Origin: Tritrichomonas musculus
Lineage: Eukaryota > Parabasalia > Tritrichomonadida > Tritrichomonadidae
Length of the DNA stretch: 64,000 nt
Reading direction: 5' to 3'
NCBI GenBank assembly: GCA_039105265.1
Contig: JAPFFF010000029.1
Span: forward strand, 1,364,001-1,428,000
Numbering within the stretch: the first letter of the stretch is position 1; each line of letters opens with the position of its first letter. Positions 47,106-58,424 of the stretch are shown here, in pieces. The notes beneath the pieces were generated by a model. It made no database searches. It was not told the DNA's origin and saw only the letters and a program-made list of their open reading frames with translations. Position numbers and translations under genes: made by a program.

Positions 47106-50100
47106 ATGGAAGAAGTCTTTCAAACTTTTCAAAATCTCAAAGAAAATCATTTAATCCAAACAGAAAATCCTAATCTAAATGAAACGCTTTATGAATTCTC
47201 TTTTCTTCTTATCAAGGATGATATTCAATTTGATTTTATGATAAATCCAAAGAAAGAAGGAACAATCGTCATTGATGAATGCAAATACTCAGATAATACA
47301 TACATGATTATTTGTTTTAAGAAAACATTGGTTCTTATTAATGAAAACAATTTTGAAAGTTTAAAAAATTTTATAAATGCAAACAAAGAATCCAATTTTT
47401 TTACATTTCGTTTAGAAACATCGAAGAACATTTTAATAAAATATTGTTTGAATGTTGTCATCATTGATTCAACGATTCAAGACGATACACAGGCGTTTCA
47501 AAAAAAGTTTTTGATAAAAAACAAAAATTTGTTAAATATTTGGAAAAGAATCTCAAAGAGCATTTGTTGTTTATTATTAGTAGAAGGCTATGAAAATTCA
47601 TTCACAGATCGAATACTAAATGCGAATGAATTAATTAAAGGAAATTCAAGTGTAATTAAAGACAATGAATACATTGTCATTGATACAATAAATTCAACAG
47701 CCACATCAATAATTGAAAAGATATATCATTTGAAAAAGAGAAAATATTTTATCATGAAGACAAGAAAAAGAGTGCATGAAAGAAATAAATTAAATAAACG
47801 AGAATTTAGTAATTACAAAAAAGTTCATCATCCATTTTTATTACAATGTTATTCAGGAGATGAAGATCAAAATCAAGAAGCATTAATTCTTGAATTTATC
47901 AATGGATCAACATTAGGTAACATTCAAAACTTGCATTTAAGCAGTAAAGATAAAGAAAAAATCATTTTTGAAATCATTTTAGTATTAAATTATCTTCATA
48001 ATCATCATTTCATATATCGTGATTTAAAACCAAACAATATCATGATTGACAAAAACAAGACAATTATTCTTATCGATCTTGATCGAATGATTGAAATTGA
48101 TGAAAAAGAAATTGAGAATAACAATTATCAAACAATAATATTTCATTCTTATTCATCACCTGAATTAGAAGAAGGACAAATAGTATCAAAGAAAACTGAT
48201 ATTTACTCACTTGGCATGCTTATGTATTATATCGTTTTTGAAGAAGAGCCAAGCATTTCAAAAATTCATGAAAAATTTTCTGAAAGAGACAATAAATATA
48301 TTCCAATTCTTAATTTAATTAGTAATTGCGTAGAAGAAAAAGCAAATGAACGACCAAGTATCACAGAACTACTAAAAAATTTCTATATTAATTTTTATTC
48401 TAAAACCGCAGATAAACTTATAGAAACAATAGCAATTTCTAATATAAAAAACATTGAAAATGATGATTATATTGAGTATTTGTTGTACATTGCAGAATAT
48501 GTGAATCCATATTCATTATATCAACTTGGAAAAATTTTCAAAAAAGGTCGTGTACTTCATAAAAATATGGTCAAAGCTATTCACTATTTTGAGGAAGCAG
48601 CCAAAGAAAATCACTTAGATTCGCAATATCAACTTGGTAAATTTTTTCAAAGTGATGAAAGTATTTTTCAAGATATTTATAGATCGATTTTTTATTTGAC
48701 ATTAGCATCAAATCAAAATCACTTGAAATCACACATTTTACTAGGTTCTGTTTATTATTTTGGAAAAATTGATCCAAAAGATGTCAATAAATCTATTCAT
48801 TACTATACACTTGCTGCAAATCAAAATAATGATGAAGCACAGCTTAATCTTGGCTTAATATATTTAGATAAAGAAAGTGGTAAATATGATATAGATAAAG
48901 CAATTTATTATTTTGAACTTGCTGCAAATCAAAATAATGATGAAGCACAGTTATATCTTGGCTCAATATATTTAGATAAAAAAAGTGGTAAATATGATAT
49001 AGATAAAGCAATTTATTATTTTGAACTTGCTGCAAATCAAAATAATGATGAAGCACAGTTATATCTTGGCTCAATATATTTAGATAAAGAAAGTGGTAAA
49101 TATGATATAGATAAAGCAATTTATTATTTTGAACTTGCTGCAAATCAAAATAATGATGAAGCACAGCTTAATCTTGGCTTAATATATTTAGATAAAGAAA
49201 GTGGTAAATATGATATAGATAAAGCAATTTATTATTTTGAACTTGCTGCAAATCAAAATAATGATGAAGCACAGTTATATCTTGGCTCAATATATTTAGA
49301 TAAAAAAAGTGGCAAATATGATATAGATAAAGCAATTTATTATTTTGAACTTGCTGCAAATCAAAATAATGATGAAGCACAATTTTCTCTTGGTAATATT
49401 TATTTCAATGATATATTTCAACGATTTGATATCAACAAAGCAATTAAATTTTTTTTATTAGCTGCAAATCAAAATCATTTGAAATCACAATTATATCTTG
49501 TACATATTTATTATACAGGTGAATATATTCCTATAGATCTTGATAAATCAATACTTTATTTAAAGCTTGCTTCAAATCAAAATAATTCATTTGCACAATA
49601 TTTCCTTGGCATTATTTATTTTTCTAAAAATATTAATAAATCAATAAATTATTTAAAACTTGCAGCAGATAATAATTTGGCAGAAGCACAGTATGTGTTA
49701 GGATATATATATTATAAATATAGATCTGATATAGCAGATATTGATAAAGCAATTTATTATTTTACACTTGCAGCAAACCAAAATCATGCAGATTCGCAAT
49801 ATTATCTTGGATGTATTTTCTATGAAGGTAAACATATTAAACAAGATATTGATAAAGCAATTTATTATTTTAAACTTGCAGCAGACCAAAATTATTTAGA
49901 TTCTCAATATAAACTTGGTAACATTTTCTATGAAGGTAAACATATTAGACAAAATATTGATAAAGCAATTTATTATTATACACTTGCAGCAAACCAAAAT
50001 CATGCGGATTCACAATATAAACTTGGTAACATTTTCTATGAAGGTAAACATATTAAACAAAATATTGATAAAGCAATTTATTATTTTATACTTGCAGCAA

Positions 50101-51533
50101 ACCAAAATCATGCGGATTCACAATATAAACTTGGTAACATTTTCTATGAAGGTAAACATATTAAACAAGATATTGATAAAGCAATTTATTATTTTACACT
50201 TGCAGCAAATCAAAATCATGCAGATTCGCAATATTATCTTGGATGTATTTTCTATATAGGTAAACATATTAAACAAGATATTGATAAAGCAATTTATTAT
50301 TTTAAACTTGCAACAGACCAAAATCATGTAGATGCGCAATTTCATCTAGGTTTAATTTATTATAATGGAATAAATATTCAACGAGATATTTATAAGGCTT
50401 TGTATTTTTTTCGTTTTGCCGCAATTCAGTATCATATACGTGCATGTTACATTCTTGGGAAGTTATATTTAGAAGGCAAATATATATCAAGAAATATTAC
50501 AGCTGCAATTTTCTTTTTAGAATTTGCTGCAGAAAGAAATTGTGCTGATGCTTTATATGATATTGGGATGATTTATATCAAAGGATATTTTGTTCAAAAA
50601 GATATTCCAAAAGGAATTTATTTTTTACAGAAAGCTGCCGATTTAAAACATACTTTGTCACTATTTAGGCTTGGTATACATCTTTTTTTTGGAATTGGCG
50701 TTTCAAAAAATATTAATAAATCAATTGAATATATAGAATTTGCTGCCAATCAAGATAATGCAAATGCTCAATTTATGCTTGGAATGTATTTTTATGAAGG
50801 AGTGTATATTAAACAAAATTTGAATAAATCATTTTATTATTTTTATCGTTCTGCACAAAATGGTGAACATTATGGCCAGTTTGCTGTTGGTTTCATGTAT
50901 ACAAAAGGAGAATATGTGAAGAGGGACATTCATCAAGCCATTCATTATTATAAAGAAGCGTCTTCTTTTTATAATGAACACGCGAAAGTCAATCTTTCAA
51001 TCATTTATCGGCATGGAATTGAAGTTCAAAAAAATATTGGTTATTCTCTTGAACTACTAAAAGAAGCTATCAGGCAGAAAGATGATATGGTTGCAAAATA
51101 TAATCTTTCTCACATTTATCTTTATGAAGAAGATGTCAATTGCGATGTTGATTATCTCATTGAAATGCTTGTTCATTTACCATTTCATATTCTTCTCGTT
51201 TTTGCATTGAAGAAAAAATATGATGAAATCACAGATGAAATCATTGAAAAAGAAGTAAGAAAACACTCAAAAGAAGAATCGTCAGAAATTATTAAAAATG
51301 TTTGTGATTTGGTTAGTGAAAATGAATTGAATTCATCTGATAACTTTGACCTTTATTTTAATGAAATTCGGCAAAATGATTTTATGTATGATATTCATTT
51401 ACACCAGACTTATTCTAAGGATTTATTAAATTGCGATTCAACCAAAGAAAAAGAAAGAAAAAGCAAAAACTTTGTTAAATGCATTGATATTAATTCAATT
51501 TTTTATGAAGGATTTGGTATTCCTGTTGACTGA
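47106..51533 (+). CDS. Kinase-like protein with about 28 Sel1 repeats, 1475 aa
   Basis: Residues about 205-435 form a kinase domain: FIMK (Lys) near 217, YRDLKPNN at 304-311, DLD (324-326) in place of DFG, SPE for APE, then KTDIYSLGMLMYY and ANERPS. The Asp of the metal site is kept, so weak activity is possible. From about 460 to 1390 come Sel1-type repeats of 36 residues (GxxYxxG..D..KAIYYFxLAANQNxxxAQxxLG), which form a protein-binding solenoid. Two blocks are near-identical tandem copies at DNA level: five 108-bp units at 48790-49385 (KESGKYDIDKAIYYFELAAN) and six units at 49730-50340 (YEGKHIKQDIDKAIYYF), a sign of recent expansion. Typical of a very large family in Tritrichomonas. Start chosen at the initiator-proximal ATG. 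Confidence 0.88.
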   Translation: MEEVFQTFQNLKENHLIQTENPNLNETLYEFSFLLIKDDIQFDFMINPKKEGTIVIDECKYSDNTYMIICFKKTLVLINENNFESLKNFINANKESNFFTFRLETSKNILIKYCLNVVIIDSTIQDDTQAFQKKFLIKNKNLLNIWKRISKSICCLLLVEGYENSFTDRILNANELIKGNSSVIKDNEYIVIDTINSTATSIIEKIYHLKKRKYFIMKTRKRVHERNKLNKREFSNYKKVHHPFLLQCYSGDEDQNQEALILEFINGSTLGNIQNLHLSSKDKEKIIFEIILVLNYLHNHHFIYRDLKPNNIMIDKNKTIILIDLDRMIEIDEKEIENNNYQTIIFHSYSSPELEEGQIVSKKTDIYSLGMLMYYIVFEEEPSISKIHEKFSERDNKYIPILNLISNCVEEKANERPSITELLKNFYINFYSKTADKLIETIAISNIKNIENDDYIEYLLYIAEYVNPYSLYQLGKIFKKGRVLHKNMVKAIHYFEEAAKENHLDSQYQLGKFFQSDESIFQDIYRSIFYLTLASNQNHLKSHILLGSVYYFGKIDPKDVNKSIHYYTLAANQNNDEAQLNLGLIYLDKESGKYDIDKAIYYFELAANQNNDEAQLYLGSIYLDKKSGKYDIDKAIYYFELAANQNNDEAQLYLGSIYLDKESGKYDIDKAIYYFELAANQNNDEAQLNLGLIYLDKESGKYDIDKAIYYFELAANQNNDEAQLYLGSIYLDKKSGKYDIDKAIYYFELAANQNNDEAQFSLGNIYFNDIFQRFDINKAIKFFLLAANQNHLKSQLYLVHIYYTGEYIPIDLDKSILYLKLASNQNNSFAQYFLGIIYFSKNINKSINYLKLAADNNLAEAQYVLGYIYYKYRSDIADIDKAIYYFTLAANQNHADSQYYLGCIFYEGKHIKQDIDKAIYYFKLAADQNYLDSQYKLGNIFYEGKHIRQNIDKAIYYYTLAANQNHADSQYKLGNIFYEGKHIKQNIDKAIYYFILAANQNHADSQYKLGNIFYEGKHIKQDIDKAIYYFTLAANQNHADSQYYLGCIFYIGKHIKQDIDKAIYYFKLATDQNHVDAQFHLGLIYYNGINIQRDIYKALYFFRFAAIQYHIRACYILGKLYLEGKYISRNITAAIFFLEFAAERNCADALYDIGMIYIKGYFVQKDIPKGIYFLQKAADLKHTLSLFRLGIHLFFGIGVSKNINKSIEYIEFAANQDNANAQFMLGMYFYEGVYIKQNLNKSFYYFYRSAQNGEHYGQFAVGFMYTKGEYVKRDIHQAIHYYKEASSFYNEHAKVNLSIIYRHGIEVQKNIGYSLELLKEAIRQKDDMVAKYNLSHIYLYEEDVNCDVDYLIEMLVHLPFHILLVFALKKKYDEITDEIIEKEVRKHSKEESSEIIKNVCDLVSENELNSSDNFDLYFNEIRQNDFMYDIHLHQTYSKDLLNCDSTKEKERKSKNFVKCIDINSIFYEGFGIPVD
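48790..50340 (+). repeat. Homogenised 108-bp coding repeats in the Sel1 gene
   Basis: Units of 108 bp (36 codons) in two blocks. In the first block several adjacent units are identical over nearly the whole length, with only a few alternating codons (QLNLGLIYLDKE versus QLYLGSIYLDKK). The second block differs in sequence but has the same period. In-phase length keeps the frame open; antisense frames also stay open and are shadows. Confidence 0.9.
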
Positions 51534-51855
51534 CTCTTTTTCAATTACAAATATTAGAGCAAATCCAGCAAAATTAGATTTATATGAATTTATCATATTC
51601 GTCAATATCAATAAGAAATTGTTTTATAATTGAATCCCTTGTTTTTAAAATATAATTCTTATGTGTCAATCTGTGAGATTGATGTCTTTTAATAAGATAT
51701 TGCATTATTTGTGGGAATTAATGTCTTATTTTTTAAATTATTAATTCAAAACAAACTTACAAAAACATGCCATATAGATTTTGGAAAATTCAATAAAAAA
51801 TTTAAAAATTTGGAAAATTTTTAAAAACACTTCATTGTGTTAATTGGTATTTTAT
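51534..51855. other. Intergenic spacer, nothing recognised
   Basis: AT-rich, no coding support, between the kinase/Sel1 gene and the transposon-split gene. Confidence 0.6.
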
Positions 51856-51860
51856 TCATT
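51856..51860 (+). promoter_or_regulatory. Initiator TCATT
   Basis: TCATT ends four bases before the ATG at 51864; same arrangement as upstream of 3298 and 60005. It supports 51864 as start rather than the ORF's first codon at 51837. Confidence 0.55.
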
Positions 51861-51863
51861 GAA

Positions 51864-52211
51864 ATGACTAGTAAAAAATCCAAAAATACAAACAACAATG
51901 ATCAAGATTTGATTAATATCATGAATTATAACGTTAATTTTTCACAATTGATCAAATATTCACAATATGTCCTTGATGAATATAAATATTCTGAAGCTAA
52001 AGAGCATCTTCCGAAATTGTTTATAGAAATTCAAGCAAAATATAAAATAAACGATGAAAATATAATTCTTTTTTGTAAATTAATTCAAGATGAAAAAGTT
52101 AGTATAACTATAAATAATTATCGAGATATTTTTAAATTAGCTGATTTTTTTAAAGCAAAAAATATTCAAAATAAATTGCAACAATATACAAAAATTCATC
52201 CTTTCAAAATA
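51864..52211 (+). pseudogene. 5' part of a BTB-like/coiled-coil/Sel1 gene cut by a DNA transposon
   Basis: 116 codons before the element: MTSKKSKN, a hydrophilic linker, then a BTB-like fold (YSQYVLDEYKYSEAKEHLPK, INNYRDIFKLADFFKAKNIQ). The frame runs into the transposon and stops after three more bases. Reading from here to the sequence after 53938 without the element and one TA copy gives PFKI followed by YYYIGLALDEK with no frame change, so it is the same host gene as 53939-55666. The gene is inactive as long as the element stays in place, unless it is spliced out, for which no canonical splice motif is visible. Confidence 0.85.
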
Positions 52212-53936
52212 CAGTAGTGTTTTTAATATGGTAACCGTATTTAAAGTGGTAACGCTTTCTTTTTAGAAAAAAAAAAATTATATATACAAAATTTAATTTT
52301 TTTCAACATAAAACAGAGTTTATTTAAATTAAATTATATAATAATATTTACCATTATTTATATGATATTAATCACAAGGTTGTGTATCTATCTGTCTCAA
52401 ATCACCAAAGTTTTTCGTCAATCAATGAAAAAAATTAAGGCATGCCTATAAACATGTACATCAAAGTAATATTTTATTTAAGAATATAAACATATTACAT
52501 ATTATGAGAATATTAATAATTATTAGTTAAATTTGTAAAAATAAAATTATTGACTATAAAAACGAGTATATCTTTGATTTTTTGGTGACCGTTTACTTTT
52601 CATGATAAAGAATTGATTCATTTATCTATAAAATGCTGTTATTTATAAATAATATTTATAAAAACATATTTACATTTAAAGATGTATTTAACTTATTAGA
52701 AGTCAGAGTTGATTTTCATTCTGAGACTTATTGAGAGAACTTTTTCATCATCTTTCAATTTTGCGCTATCTTTATCCCGACAACATAACAGATTACTGAA
52801 ATTACAAATTAAAAATTAGTTAAAAACTATTAAAACATATTTATATATTGATATAATGCAATAAGATAATATGTTTTGCACAAGATAATGGTTTATCTTC
52901 ATTAATTGATAAACGTCCAAAAATTATAAACGAACAGCAAAACAAATATTCAAATTTTGTTTTTTTTAGACAATTTTTATCTCTTATGTTTCAGCATTTT
53001 ATATACATATTTATTTCATTAATAAATTTCATTGATACTTTTTCAAATTCGATTTTTAAAGAAAAATTAATCATATTATAATCATTAGATAATTCATCGT
53101 TTTTTATTATCAAAATCATTGAATTGATATAATATCGAACTAAAATTCGATATTACATCCTTTTGATTCTTTTTGGTGAGAAAGAGAAAAATTATGAAAT
53201 TTTTTTGCTTACAACTATGTATTTTTCAGTTTTTGAGATCATTATAAGAATAGGAAACTTCTAGTATAGATTATTACTTTTATGTTATTATTTTAATAAT
53301 ACAGCGCAATAAACTATATATTTATATAATAAAGATAAATTGATCAATCTTCTAATTTAGGTTATAATTCAATTTAATTTGAGCCATTCAAAGCATATTC
53401 ATTTGACCTATAAAAAGCATTATGCTTGAGTTAAAAGTAAATAGTATAGTAAAATAATAAAATTCTTCTAATATACAATCAAATATAAAAAGGATTTAAG
53501 GAAATAATCAAAATCACTCATAAGAATTTTTTATTTTGTATAAACACTTATGAAAATGGTTACATTTTTTAAATAATTTTTATTTTTCAAAAGAAAGCAT
53601 TTATCATTTATAATTAAATGATGAATAAATTATGAATGATGAATAGATGCTAAACTAATTATATAAGAAAATATCAAAAATTTTAAAAAGGTAATGAAGT
53701 AATTTGATTTTAACTTTTTAAATTGGTTGACGAAAAACTTTGGTGATTTGAGACAAATAGATACACAACCTTGTGATTAATATCATATAAATGATTGTAA
53801 ATATTATTATATAATTTAATTTAAATAAACTCTGTTTTATGTTGAAAAAATTAAATTTTGTATTTTTAAATTTTTTTTTTCTAAAAAAAAAAGCGTTACC
53901 ACTTTAAATACCGTTACCATATTAAAAACACTACTG
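52212..53936. mobile_element. Non-autonomous TA-target DNA transposon (Tc1/mariner-type), 1,725 bp
   Basis: Terminal inverted repeats of about 215 bp (52212-52426 and 53722-53936, roughly 95% identical) start CAGTAGTGTTTTTAATATGG and are flanked by a TA duplication (52210-52211 and 53937-53938). Inside the TIRs GGTAAC words recur and could bind transposase. The 1.3-kb interior is AT-rich with no transposase frame, so it depends on a relative elsewhere. TA target and CAGT-type ends fit the Tc1/mariner/pogo superfamily; trichomonads are known to carry mariner-like elements. Plain DNA transposon. Confidence 0.88.
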
Positions 53937-53938
53937 TA

Positions 53939-55666
53939 TATTATTATATTGGTCTTGCGTTAGATGAAAAAAATGACCATTGTAATGATGGCCATTTCGA
54001 TTTGACTAAAGATGTTGAAAGTTATTTAAGTAATCATATTAATGATTGTTTTCTTGACAAATCTTTTTCCGAATTGCCATTGTGGTTAATATCCAATCTT
54101 GTTAAAAAAAGCGTTGAAGATAAAAAAATACAAATATCCAATGATATATTGTTTGATTTTATTAGTAAATCGATTAAAGATCGATATATTTTATTATATT
54201 ATTTGGACTATCAAAAGCTTTCAGATAAAAAATTTGACGTTTTTTATCAAAAAATAACAAATTTAAGAGCTGATTTATATGTTTTATGTAAGCCATTTCT
54301 TCAATGCAACATTGAATATATTAAATCATTAAGAGATATCAACCAAAAAAATGAAATCGATATCGCTAAAATAAACAAAGAAAACATAGATTTGAAAAAT
54401 GAATTAATCCAAGCACAAAATCAACTTACAAGTATGCAAAAAGCGAACATAGATTTAAAGAATGAATTAATGCAAACACAAAATCAAATTAAAAAAAGAC
54501 AAAAAGAGAAAGAAGCTCTTGAAAAAAATATACTACAATTACAAAAAAATAATGATGAATTGCAAAAGAATGTAGATGAAGTGAAAATAATAAATGATAC
54601 TCAAAAAGAGCAAGTCAAAACAAAAGAAAAAGAAATTTTAAATTTGAATAACCAAATCAAAGATATAAAAAAGCAATTTCAAGAAAATAACAATCAAAAG
54701 CAAATTATAATTGACAATAATGAATCAAAAATTAATAGCCTTCAATTAATAATTGACGAAATGATGAAAACAAATAATAAATTTCAGAATCAAAATAAAG
54801 AATTAAATATAAAAGTGCAGCAATTATCCAATGTTCAAAAAGAAAACAAAAAATTAAAGAAGAAATTAAATGGGAATAATTTCTCGATTGAACAATTCAA
54901 CAGGGGAATTAGACTTTTTCATAATTCTAATAAATTAGATCAAAAAACTGGTATCTCCTTCATTGAAAGATCCTCAGAAAATGGAAATTGCAATGCGTCT
55001 TATTTCCTTGGTATTCTTTATGAATTAGGTAATTATTATCAAAAAGATATTGAAAAATCTAAGTTTTATTATCAAAAGTCAAGTAAAGAAGGAAACTCTC
55101 ATGGATTATCAGTCATTGCAGGTTTATGCCATACAAATCCTAAACAATCATTTCATTATTATTTAGAAGCTTCATCATTAGGCAACACTTATGCAATGAT
55201 GAGAATTGGTGAATATTATTTAAAAGGGATTGGAACAGAAAAAAACATTCAATTAGGTGTAGAGAATTTAATTAAATCTGGTGAATTGGGAAATGGAAGA
55301 GCTTATCTGGAATTAGGTAATCATTTTGCCTCGATAGGAGACATCTCACAAGCTTTTAGCTATTATCAAAAATCAGCTAAATTAAAAAATTCTCAAGCAT
55401 TTATGAAGATTGGAGAGTATTACCACAATGGAACACATGTCAAAAAAAATTTTAATATGGCAATTCAATATTATGAAAGAGCTGCCTCTTTTAATAACAT
55501 TATTGCTTTAAATAAACTAGGGAATATTTATTTTAAAGGAGAAGATGTTGAACAAGATATCTCCAAAGCAAAAGGATATTTTCAGAAATCAGCCCAGTTT
55601 GGCAATGCATTTGCAATGGAAATGCTTGCTCAATTTAATAGAGAAGATAATTTTTTTTACTTTTAA
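53939..55666 (+). pseudogene. 3' part of the split gene: coiled coil and Sel1 repeats
   Basis: About 575 codons continuing the gene at 51864. Order: a helical N-terminal part (YIGLALDEKNDHCNDGHFDL, then INDCFLDKSFSELPLWLISN), a long coiled coil (about residues 120-290 of this part, e.g. KNNDELQKNVDEVKIINDTQ) and five to six Sel1 repeats (about 305-550, NCNASYFLGILYELGNYYQK). This is the usual order of the BTB/coiled-coil/Sel1 family in Tritrichomonas, likely scaffolds. It has no ATG near its first codon; a fragment could still be made from a later start. Confidence 0.8.
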
Positions 55667-56898
55667 ATAAACAACCACATTTTTATTATATGAAGTTTAT
55701 ATATAAAGTTTGTCAAAAAATTGGAAAGTGATTTAAAATGAATAAAATATGACACCAGCATTTTCTAATTTTATTTCAAATGCTAAATTGATTATTAACA
55801 TTGTTACTTTTATTTGAGAGTCACTTTTATAAATTGACCTATCATATGATTTCATTTCACTTTCCAACTATTGGACAATCTTTATATATATACATTTATA
55901 TTGATTCATTAGTAGCACGGATATTTTAATTATCAGCAAAAATACTTATCATATGCATTCTTTATGAAAAATTAGAACTTAATAAATCCATTGCCTAGAC
56001 AGTAAATCGAAAATTTATACTTTTTTCGACAGATTTTAAATATAAGAATATGCATTTTCCGGTTAATCGTGGTAATTATAATGGGCAATTTTTTGGTTAA
56101 TCGTATTTTTAACATCATAATAAGTCAAATAAACAATATTGTTAGTAACGAATTTTTTTTTTTGTATTTTTATCTTAATGTGAAAAATCTCATTCTTTCC
56201 GGATAGGAATTTTTGGTTATTTCTCTAATTACAATAAACATACGATCCTATAATTTTATAATCATATATAATACATTAATGCAATTATTGTTATACTGAT
56301 TATATAGGTACATCTTTTTTTCTGTAAATTTACAGTAAAAGAACAAAAATGGAATTTTAAAAATATATTTTATTATTAACTCGATACAAAGCAAAGCTAA
56401 TAAAAAAATAACAATTGATATATATATTAAGATTTTTGCAATATATATTCTTATAATACTATAAATTTTAAAACATTTTTTTATTTATGTTTGGGGACTC
56501 ATTATGAAAATCCCAACTTTTTAAAATCAATTTCAATGTAAATCTGAAATCATCAATAACTATCTATAGTGAGTATACTTTATTATTTTAAAAGCATATC
56601 AGCATATCTCAAGAGTTTTCTATGTTCTATAAACTTTTATTTCATAAAAATAATATATGCATAAGTGGGTATGAACATTGAATTTATCATTCAAAATAAA
56701 TAGGTATGTTTATGAAAAAGTTTCTCTTCATTCAATTCTTTTAAGGCAATTAATAACCATTTAGAAAAAGTTTGGCTTGCATTTTTGAATATTTAAAAAT
56801 GCTATTCAATTTTTTAAAAAAGTTTGACCTACTCTCTTTTAATATTTCAATGAAAATTCGTTTTGAAATTATTGCATATCACCAAATTAAATAAATCT
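55667..56898. other. AT-rich intergenic region with a short hairpin element
   Basis: Apart from the inverted-repeat element at 55700-55888 no structure or coding is visible. Poly-T/A patches throughout. Confidence 0.6.
55700..55888. repeat. Short inverted-repeat element (MITE-like), about 190 bp
   Basis: The left end TATATAAAGTTTGTCAAAAA with TTGGAAAGTGA is mirrored at the right end, whose reverse complement begins TATATAAAGATTGTCCAATA with TTGGAAAGTGA; arms of about 40 bp with several mismatches. The interior has no coding. Could be a small non-autonomous transposon; a TA target is possible in the TATA-rich flank. Confidence 0.5.
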
Positions 56899-58104
56899 AT
56901 GATATGTGATAAAGATTTAAGATATATTATCGTTGTTCTTTTTATGCCATTTCAATTTCATTTTTTACACGATTTCTATTTACAAGCATTAGAAAATGTT
57001 AAAGCCAAATCTTTAAATTTTAATATTCCAGATTCATTATTAGAGGCAGCAGAGAATGTATTATTTCCATCAGCAAAAGTATCATCAATTATTTCAGTTT
57101 TTTTATTTTATAAAATAAAAAAACGCCGTTTATTCCTCTCTATATGCTTAATACTAAATGCAATTGTTTGGTTAGTGTATTTAGCATTTGATGAAAAACG
57201 AATTTGGCTAGCAATTTGCTTAAGAATATGTAATGGCATATCAATTGGTGTTTTTCACACAATATCAATTTCATATTTGTTTTCATTTATTTACAATGAT
57301 TATGTTGCTTTTTATGGTTATCTTATTCAAGCTGTTATGTTTTTATCACTTACAATTGTTTATGTCTTGTTTTCATTTATTGAATACAAAACAGTTGCTG
57401 TTATTTTTGCAATTCAAGATTTGCTTGTTGCAGGAATCATTTTCTTTGTTCCAGAAGTTCAAGTGCCACCAAAAAAAGTTACTCATGACTACATTTTTGC
57501 CAGTCATAATTTACGTAATTTATTCATCATAATTATGATGATGATTTTTCAGCAATTTTGTGGAATTAATATTGTCAATAGGAAAATTCCAATGATGCTT
57601 GAAGGAATTGGTTTAGAAATGAAGACAACATTACAATATGTATTTGTTGACACTATTGGCTTTTTGGCAAATTTCATTGGTTCTTTTATAGTTGTCTCAA
57701 TATCAAGAAAAATAATGTGGTGCATATCTTCATTGGGCACTTTAATTGGCCTGATTTTATTCATTTTAATGTTTACTATTGATAATTTGGCAAATTGGGT
57801 TGGTACTCTGGGTGCTTTCTTTTTCTATTTATTTTATGGACTGGGTTTGGGTCCAATTACTTGGTACTATGGAGGAGAACTGTTTCCTGATTCAGTGAGG
57901 ATTGAAGCAGGGGCAGTTACACTGATTACAAATCAAGTTTTCACAATTATTTATTACTATTTAGAAAAACCGCTTCTTAAAAAATTTGATGAAATTGGTG
58001 GGGTGATTTTATGCGCTGTTTTTGACTTTATCTCAATCTTTTTTGGAATGTACTTTATACCAAAACGGAAAAAGAATGATATTGCAAACACTATCTTTTT
58101 ATAA
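56899..58104 (+). CDS. MFS sugar transporter (GLUT/SLC2 type), 401 aa
   Basis: A transporter of the major facilitator superfamily with about 12 hydrophobic segments. Marks of sugar transporters: KKRRLFLSIC after helix 2-3 (GRR-like position), QQFCGIN at helix 7 (the QQxxGxN sugar-selectivity motif), and LGPITWYYGGELFPDSVR after helix 10 (GPxxWxxxxELFPxxxR). It probably moves hexoses across the plasma membrane. The frame opens at 56863 with a non-ATG codon; ATG at 56899 (MICDKDLRYI) is the first methionine. The first helices are shorter than in human GLUTs (total about 490-510 residues there). Similar genes are numerous in trichomonads. Confidence 0.85.
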   Translation: MICDKDLRYIIVVLFMPFQFHFLHDFYLQALENVKAKSLNFNIPDSLLEAAENVLFPSAKVSSIISVFLFYKIKKRRLFLSICLILNAIVWLVYLAFDEKRIWLAICLRICNGISIGVFHTISISYLFSFIYNDYVAFYGYLIQAVMFLSLTIVYVLFSFIEYKTVAVIFAIQDLLVAGIIFFVPEVQVPPKKVTHDYIFASHNLRNLFIIIMMMIFQQFCGINIVNRKIPMMLEGIGLEMKTTLQYVFVDTIGFLANFIGSFIVVSISRKIMWCISSLGTLIGLILFILMFTIDNLANWVGTLGAFFFYLFYGLGLGPITWYYGGELFPDSVRIEAGAVTLITNQVFTIIYYYLEKPLLKKFDEIGGVILCAVFDFISIFFGMYFIPKRKKNDIANTIFL

Positions 58105-58424
58105 ATTTCTTTTTAAATGATCTTTTTTTATCCATAATAATTGATTAAACATTTTATTATTAAAAAATTATAATTATTTAATGGTTCATTATCCAAATCC
58201 ATCTGATTATGCTGAAAAAGAAGTATCCAACAGAGTGAGTAACGCCTTGGATGATTCTATTCTAAGTTTCACTGTCATCATTGAAAGCTTTTTTGAATTG
58301 GTACCTCATTCTGATTACTTTTAAAGAGTTTTAACTATAAAAATAGCAGCGAAGCAGTGAGCACATCAGTTCATTGAACCAGCTGGCTTGTGGATATTGC
58401 AAGAGATCAAAGAATTCAAAAAGT
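58105..58424. other. Short spacer with possible coding relic
   Basis: A plus-strand frame of 47 codons (58181-58324, beginning MVHYPNPSDY) is the only open stretch; no support for a real protein. Confidence 0.4.

Noticed and set aside
48844-49380. Antisense frames with repeated LQQVQNNKLLYLYHIYHF peptides
   Set aside because: They are shadows of the 108-bp Sel1 coding repeats on the plus strand.
52427-53721. Transposase gene inside the TA-target element
   Set aside because: All six frames are short and full of stops; no DDE/D motif is visible.
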